Of a stretch of DNA of 64,000 nucleotides, positions 60,101-64,000 are shown piece by piece; positions within the stretch are counted from its first letter, which is position 1, and every line of letters starts with the position of its first letter. The translations under genes were made by a program, and so were the position numbers. Below the pieces are notes generated by a model. That model was not told the DNA's origin, searched no databases, and saw only the letters and a program-made list of their open reading frames with translations. This DNA comes from Lunularia cruciata (taxonomy: Eukaryota > Streptophyta > Marchantiopsida > Lunulariales > Lunulariaceae), in contig OX419760.1 in the NCBI GenBank assembly GCA_948567375.1, positions 13,950,001-14,014,000 of the forward strand. The letters run 5' to 3'.

Positions 60101-60621
60101 GCATAGATTGCAGATTGCTCAAAATCAATAGAAAAAGTATACCAATGCACACCGTAGGCACATGGAATTCAATGTTGGGGATCAAGTGTGGCTGTCTACA
60201 ACTTACCTCACATTAGTTGGCTCCCATAAGCTCAGACCTCATTTTATTGGGCCTTTTTCTATTCTTCATCAAGTCGGCGTTGTGGTCCATCACCTCAAGC
60301 TACCACCATACATGAAGATCTATCTAGTGTTCCATGTTTCCCTGCTATCAAAATATGCTCCTGGATCGGGCCATTTTCATTGCACACAAGACCTCTGACC
60401 TTGTCCGACACTCATTGATGGTACGTAGGAATATGAAGTGGAGTGTATCCTCTGAAACTCACATGCATGGTACTCATTATCCGCAGGTGGACTATTTGGT
60501 ATAGTGGAAACATTACCTCCTTTATGAGGCAACCTGGGAGCCCACTACCAATTTGACACATGCACCGGTGTTGGTACAAGTGTTTGAGCAACAGTTGCAC
60601 AATGAGGACATTGCGTCTTAA
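57200..60621 (+). pseudogene. pol of chromovirus copy 3 (PR-RT-RH-IN-chromodomain), broken
   Basis: The protease has VLIDPGAIENFVS (57345-57385), with Pro after the catalytic-type Asp, and a later MPWIDIMVDWRKK. RT begins with RLPPKRRVDHKIETL (57782-58024) and has [20 protein letters not shown] (58230-58290). The catalytic FLDDILVY lies at 58347-58370, followed by [12 protein letters not shown] (58441-58689). RNase H has AIDASGVAIGAVLQQEW and REELAIVLATKHWKHYLGKK (58780-58980). Integrase has GHVGVEKT, NCLLCQQN, FVDRLSKMIHV and TNRGTQFTSLF (59340-59760). The GPY/F-type module is HKLRPHFIGPFSIL (60162-60398). The chromodomain (about 60410-60618) ends WKHYLLYEATWEP. Several in-frame TGA or TAG codons stand where sister copies have Trp. 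Confidence 0.92.
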
Positions 60622-60632
60622 AAGGAGAGAGG
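60620..60632 (+). other. polypurine tract of chromovirus copy 3
   Basis: AAAAGGAGAGAGG overlaps the pol stop codon and ends two bases before the 3' LTR. It is the same arrangement as in copies 1 and 2. Confidence 0.85.
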
Positions 60633-60634
60633 TT

Positions 60635-61375
60635 TGTAATACCAAGAGCTAGCCATATGATCTCAATGTGAAATTCAGTTTGGTAACATCTGGAATGATA
60701 TTATATATGGTGGAAAAAATAGATCAGATAGAAGTATCACCAAAAGAGTACTTCTACTAATAGGGTGAAAACCAAAATAGACTTGAAAACCTTAGAACCA
60801 ATAGCTAGACATGTGATTTAAGGTGAGAATTGGTTTGGTAACATTTGGAAGGATGTTACACATGATGGACTAAATAGATTAGAAAGAGGTATCACTACAA
60901 GAGGATTTCTACTAATAGAGTAGAAACCAAAATATACCTGAAATCTTTGAAGGCAATTTCAAAGGCCTAAACGGATGAATTAGGCCTTGAAAATGTGCAA
61001 AATCTTCCCTCCCAACCAAAAAATAAGATTAGCCTTCCCTCCCCTCTGGTTTGTCTTGTTAAGAGCTTTCCAACAGTACCTCACACACGTGATTCTCAGA
61101 TTCCTATAGGAAGATTCCCTAAAAGATTCTCTTTGGTCAAAATTTGTTTGACCAACCAGATAGGACCAAGATTGACATGTTACCCATCCAAGTAAGTAAT
61201 CCAAGGGTGGAGCTTGATGATATGTCACCTATCTATGTGCCTAATCCTATGGTAGAGCTTCCTTGGAGGAGATCCTCTTTGTCTATATAATAAAGAGAAG
61301 GTGCTCCTTTGGGGCATTGGATGATTGGGTGTGAAAATTTTGTTTTCTCTCTTCTATTGCACTTGGAGTATTACC
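60635..61375 (+). repeat. 3' LTR of chromovirus copy 3
   Basis: It is 741 bp and pairs with 54833-55568. It starts TGTAATACC and ends GTATTACC, one base off the usual ACA end. A TATA-like TATATAATAAAG lies near 61284-61296. Confidence 0.93.
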
Positions 61376-61380
61376 CTAAC

Positions 61381-61804
61381 TAGAAGGTAAAACTTTGGAT
61401 TAATTTGTGAGGGGCTTGAAGACACACACCAAATTAGAAGTGGCCATGCAAGAACGTAAACACTTGGAGGAAGCCATGCAATTGGTTGAGTGCTTTGGTT
61501 CCTTGGTTGCCACAACTTGGTCTTGACCTCAACATTTATAAAACTTACCAACACACTACATACGGGTAGAGAAGCCGACATTAATAGAGATTGATGCCAT
61601 CCAATGGAGACCACTTGGCACTACATATAAGGAGAAATTGCAATAAAATAGTGCTTTCTTTTGTTGTCACTAAATTGGATATCATATTGTTGAATGTCCA
61701 CTCAAGAATAGATGACACCAACAAATTGCCCAAATGGAGTTTAAGTAATACAATGATCAAGGAACAAAATCCTAGTAGGAGTTATTGAGTCACCTATTTG
61801 GAAC
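61381..61804 (+). pseudogene. gag, second part, of the partial gypsy element
   Basis: It resumes with FVRGLKTHTKLEVAMQERKH and LEEAMQLVE, the end of the gag core. Later comes a degraded zinc-knuckle region (Cys/His cluster near 61650-61700, ending HIVECPLK). Stops are present in all frames. Confidence 0.72.
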
Positions 61805-62512
61805 TTGATGAGTTCCAATGGGATTGAAGGCTCAATCTATGCAATTTTACTTCACTTGCAAGGTATGATATTTGATCATGATGGTAAAATTTTGGTTCAT
61901 TTTGGAAGTTCAAAGAATTACATGTCCATAAAATTAGCAAAGGAATTAGGTATTCTTATCAAGCCAATATTTAGAAGTATATTGATGATGGTAGTAGATG
62001 GTAGGAAGGGTTTTGCATTCCATATCTCATATCCTATAACATTCAAGATTGAGGAGTATTTGGAGTGTATGAGATTTCTAGTAGCACCTCTACATTATGA
62101 TCTCATTCTAGGTATACCTTGGCTTGAACATCATTGGGTTCAATTTGATTGGACCTTGAGCAATCATCAAGCAATGGTTGATCAAATAGTTCAGGAGTTT
62201 ACAAATGATTTTTTGGATGATTTTCCAAAGGGATTACACGTCGATTGTAGTATGCCCTTCAAGATTGAGTTATTGCCAAGGAGTACTCCAATGAGTGGAC
62301 CAATCTATTGGCTCTCACCAAAGGTGTTAGAGGAGTTAGGAACAACACTTATGGAGTTGTTGGAGAAGGACTTCATACAACATAGCACCTCTCCTTGGAG
62401 AACACCCATACTATTCATTCCAAAGAAGGATGAAGGACTTTGTTTTTGTATTGATTACCCTGGATCAATAAGCAAACATGTAGAATGCATATCCCTTGCC
62501 TTGGATCAATGA
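61805..62512 (+). pseudogene. protease and RT start of the partial gypsy element
   Basis: This is the longest unbroken frame of this element, 235 codons. A protease-like segment reads ILVHFGSSKNYMS, in which the catalytic Asp-Ser pair reads His-Phe, so it is inactive. It is followed by HYDLILGIPWLEHHW, the usual second protease motif. RT then begins with LPRSTPMSGPIYWLSPKVLE, LEKDFIQHSTSPWRTPILF and IPKKDEGLCFCIDY. The frame is lost at 62512 before the RT core. The start codon is not reliable, because gag and pol are probably one frame in the intact element. Confidence 0.82.
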
Positions 62513-62514
62513 CT

Positions 62515-63545
62515 TGCTTGGTCAATTGAGTGGAGCATGATACTTTTCCAAGTTGGATCTTTGTAGCGGCTATTGGCAAATCCACATTGATAGGGAGGAT
62601 GTGCAAAAGATTACCTTTCGTACAAGGTGGGCATTTTGAGTGGAGAGTTTTACCTTTTGGGGTCACTAATGCTCCAATAGTCTTAATAGATTAGATGCAT
62701 TGGGTGTTGGATGGACTATTGGATTGGTACATGGTGGTGTTCTTGGATGATAACTTAATCTATAGCAAGACAAAGATAGACCACGTGAATCATGTGCAAG
62801 AAGTCCTAAGACGACTACGACAATGGAGATTTTACTATAAGAAGTCAAAGTGTGCCTTTTGGAAGAAGGAAGTTACATTCTTGGGTCACAAGATCTCATC
62901 GGAGGGGATCAAGATGGAAGAGGAGAAAACCAAGGCCATTATTGATTGGCCTACTTAGAAGAATGCTACAGAAGTAGGGGCATTTAATGGATTGGCCAAT
63001 TTTTACTGACGGTTCATCCATTATTATGCTCATATGGCTGCACCATTGACTGACCTCTTGGGGAAGAACTTGAGCTTCAAGTGGATCACCAAACACAAAG
63101 AAGCATTCCAAAAGTTGAAAACATATGGTGTCTTCAAGGCCTATTCTTCAACCATATGATCCTCAACTACCTTGTGTGGTTGATTTTGATGCTTCTAACT
63201 TTGCAATTGGAGTTGTGTTGCAACAAGAATTCTTAGATGGACTACATCCCATTGCCTTTGTGTCTTGCCAACTAAATATGGCTCAAAGAAATTAGTGTGC
63301 TTGGGATCAAGAACAACTTGCAAGGTATATGCCACCAAGGTATAGAGGCATTATCTCTTGGGGAAACAAGGGATCATGCAAACTGATCACAAATCATTGT
63401 TGCAGATCTTACACTTGGAACAAATGAAGAGTCAACATCATCAATGAGAGGAACAACTCCAAACATTTGACATCAAACTTGAGTACAAACCAGGTTGGTT
63501 CCATGTCATCCTTGATGCTCTATCACAATGACCTGATTTGAAGTC
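62515..63545 (+). pseudogene. RT core and RNase H of the partial gypsy element
   Basis: FSKLDLCSGYWQIHI and EDVQKITFRTRW (62540-62635) precede the catalytic MVVFLDDNLIYSKTK (62730-62775) and FLGHKISSEGIKMEEEK (62695-62958). Then comes the thumb and connection, NGLANFY and FIHYYAHMAAPLTDLL. RNase H has VDFDASNFAIGVVLQQEF (63180-63235), TDHKSLLQILHLEQ (63379-63420) and a LDALSQ end near 63515. Stops and frameshifts separate most pieces. Confidence 0.85.
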
Positions 63546-63583
63546 TCTTCCTCTCATCACGATAGCAATTATGATAGTGTCAA

Positions 63584-64000
63584 TTGATCCCAAGGTCCAA
63601 CACGAGTTTTGATCAAATCTACAACAAGATCCCTTCTTCCAAATTGTACATGGTCGTCTTACAACATGCTACAAGGAGTACAACACCTTCTCCTTCAAGG
63701 AAGGCCTTCTATTCCATGAGGACCAGATCTATGTTCCAACCAAAGGTGATCTTTGACTTGTGTGCCTTCAAGAAGCCCATGATTTACCAATTGCTGGTCA
63801 CATGGGTGTGGACAAGACCTTGGGTACCCTCTAATGCTAATGGTGGTAGCCCAACATGACACAAGATGTTCAAGAGTTTGTCCAATCGTGTGAGAGCTGG
63901 CAACTTAACAAGGCCAGCAAGCAGAAGCCGAGTGGACTCCTTCAACCACTCCCCGTTCCATCTACTCAATAGGAACACATGAGCATGGATCTCATCACAG
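63584..64000 (+). pseudogene. integrase start of the partial gypsy element, cut by the window edge
   Basis: HDLPIAGHMGVDKTLG and a later QDVQEFVQSCESWQLNKAS (63770-63920) form the zinc-binding module, with the second Cys of the pair reading Trp-Gln (CESWQ). LLQPLPVPS and EHMSMDLIT lead into the catalytic core, which lies beyond 64000. Confidence 0.8.

Larger units (their letters stand above)
54833..61375 (+). mobile_element. full-length Ty3/gypsy chromovirus, copy 3
   Basis: The element is 6543 bp in plus orientation. Its LTRs are 54833-55568 and 60635-61375. Target copies are CTAAT (54828-54832) and CTAAC (61376-61380), with one mismatch. Primer site, gag, pol with a chromodomain, and purine tract are all in place, and the coding parts are broken. 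It lies inside the gag gene of another gypsy element. Confidence 0.95.
53942..64000 (+). mobile_element. partial Ty3/gypsy element, split by chromovirus copy 3 and cut by the window edge
   Basis: Primer site, gag start and gag core lie at 54081-54832. The same gag resumes at 61381 after the nested element 54833-61380. Protease, RT, RNase H and the integrase start follow to 64000. The RT and RNase H are of a gypsy lineage distinct from the chromovirus copies. Frames are interrupted by stops throughout. Confidence 0.85.

Noticed and set aside
1-64000. tRNA, rRNA or microRNA genes
   Set aside because: No cloverleaf with A and B boxes and no conserved rRNA stretch was noticed on reading. A covariance-model scan could not be run, so absence is not proven.

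Overview
The window is nuclear DNA of a land plant. Two host genes with plant-type structure occupy the left 15 kb, and the remaining 49 kb is almost entirely decayed LTR retrotransposon sequence. Host introns are short (about 80-600 bp), exon GC is balanced, and the repeats include Ty3/gypsy elements that carry chromodomains. This fits a seed-free plant such as a moss, but no sequence here fixes the species, so that is inference only.

Gene-bearing part (1-15240). Positions 2231-9972, minus strand, hold a complete 20-exon valyl-tRNA synthetase gene. Its exons join in frame to about 1065 residues, with HIGH and KMSKS motifs, the anticodon-binding region and a C-terminal coiled coil. Upstream of it, also on the minus strand, 12059-13522 is an intron-free open frame of 487 residues for a PP2C-type phosphatase of the PTC7/SpoIIE-like branch. 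The flanks contain no other gene I can support, only a perfect 32-bp palindrome (1006-1037) and a perfect 57-bp tandem duplication (1197-1314).

Repeat-bearing part (15241-64000). An AT-rich stretch leads into a nest of LTR elements. Three full-length copies of one Ty3/gypsy chromovirus family are present: 18650-25235 (minus, target duplication ATAAT/ATAAT), 32372-38650 (minus, CCTCA/CCTTA) and 54833-61375 (plus, CTAAT/CTAAC). Each has two LTRs, a tRNA-iMet-type primer site, a purine tract, gag, protease, RT, RNase H, integrase and a C-terminal chromodomain, all broken by stops and frameshifts.

Every one of the three sits inside an older LTR element. The first splits an older LTR of a related subfamily (18164-18649 plus 25241-25330) in its TATA region. 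The second splits an old, large minus-strand gypsy element (about 25581-43267) that has lost most of its RT and RNase H. The third splits the gag gene of a plus-strand gypsy element that starts near 53942 and runs off the right edge.

Between the nests, 44640-47580 (plus) and 50950-53930 (minus) hold two divergent, opposite-facing remnants of one coiled-coil protein gene that I do not recognise. They flank an LTR fragment (49252-49665) and a palindrome-cored tandem repeat (49925-50230).

The two host genes look intact and expressible. Nothing in the transposon part looks capable of coding a complete protein.
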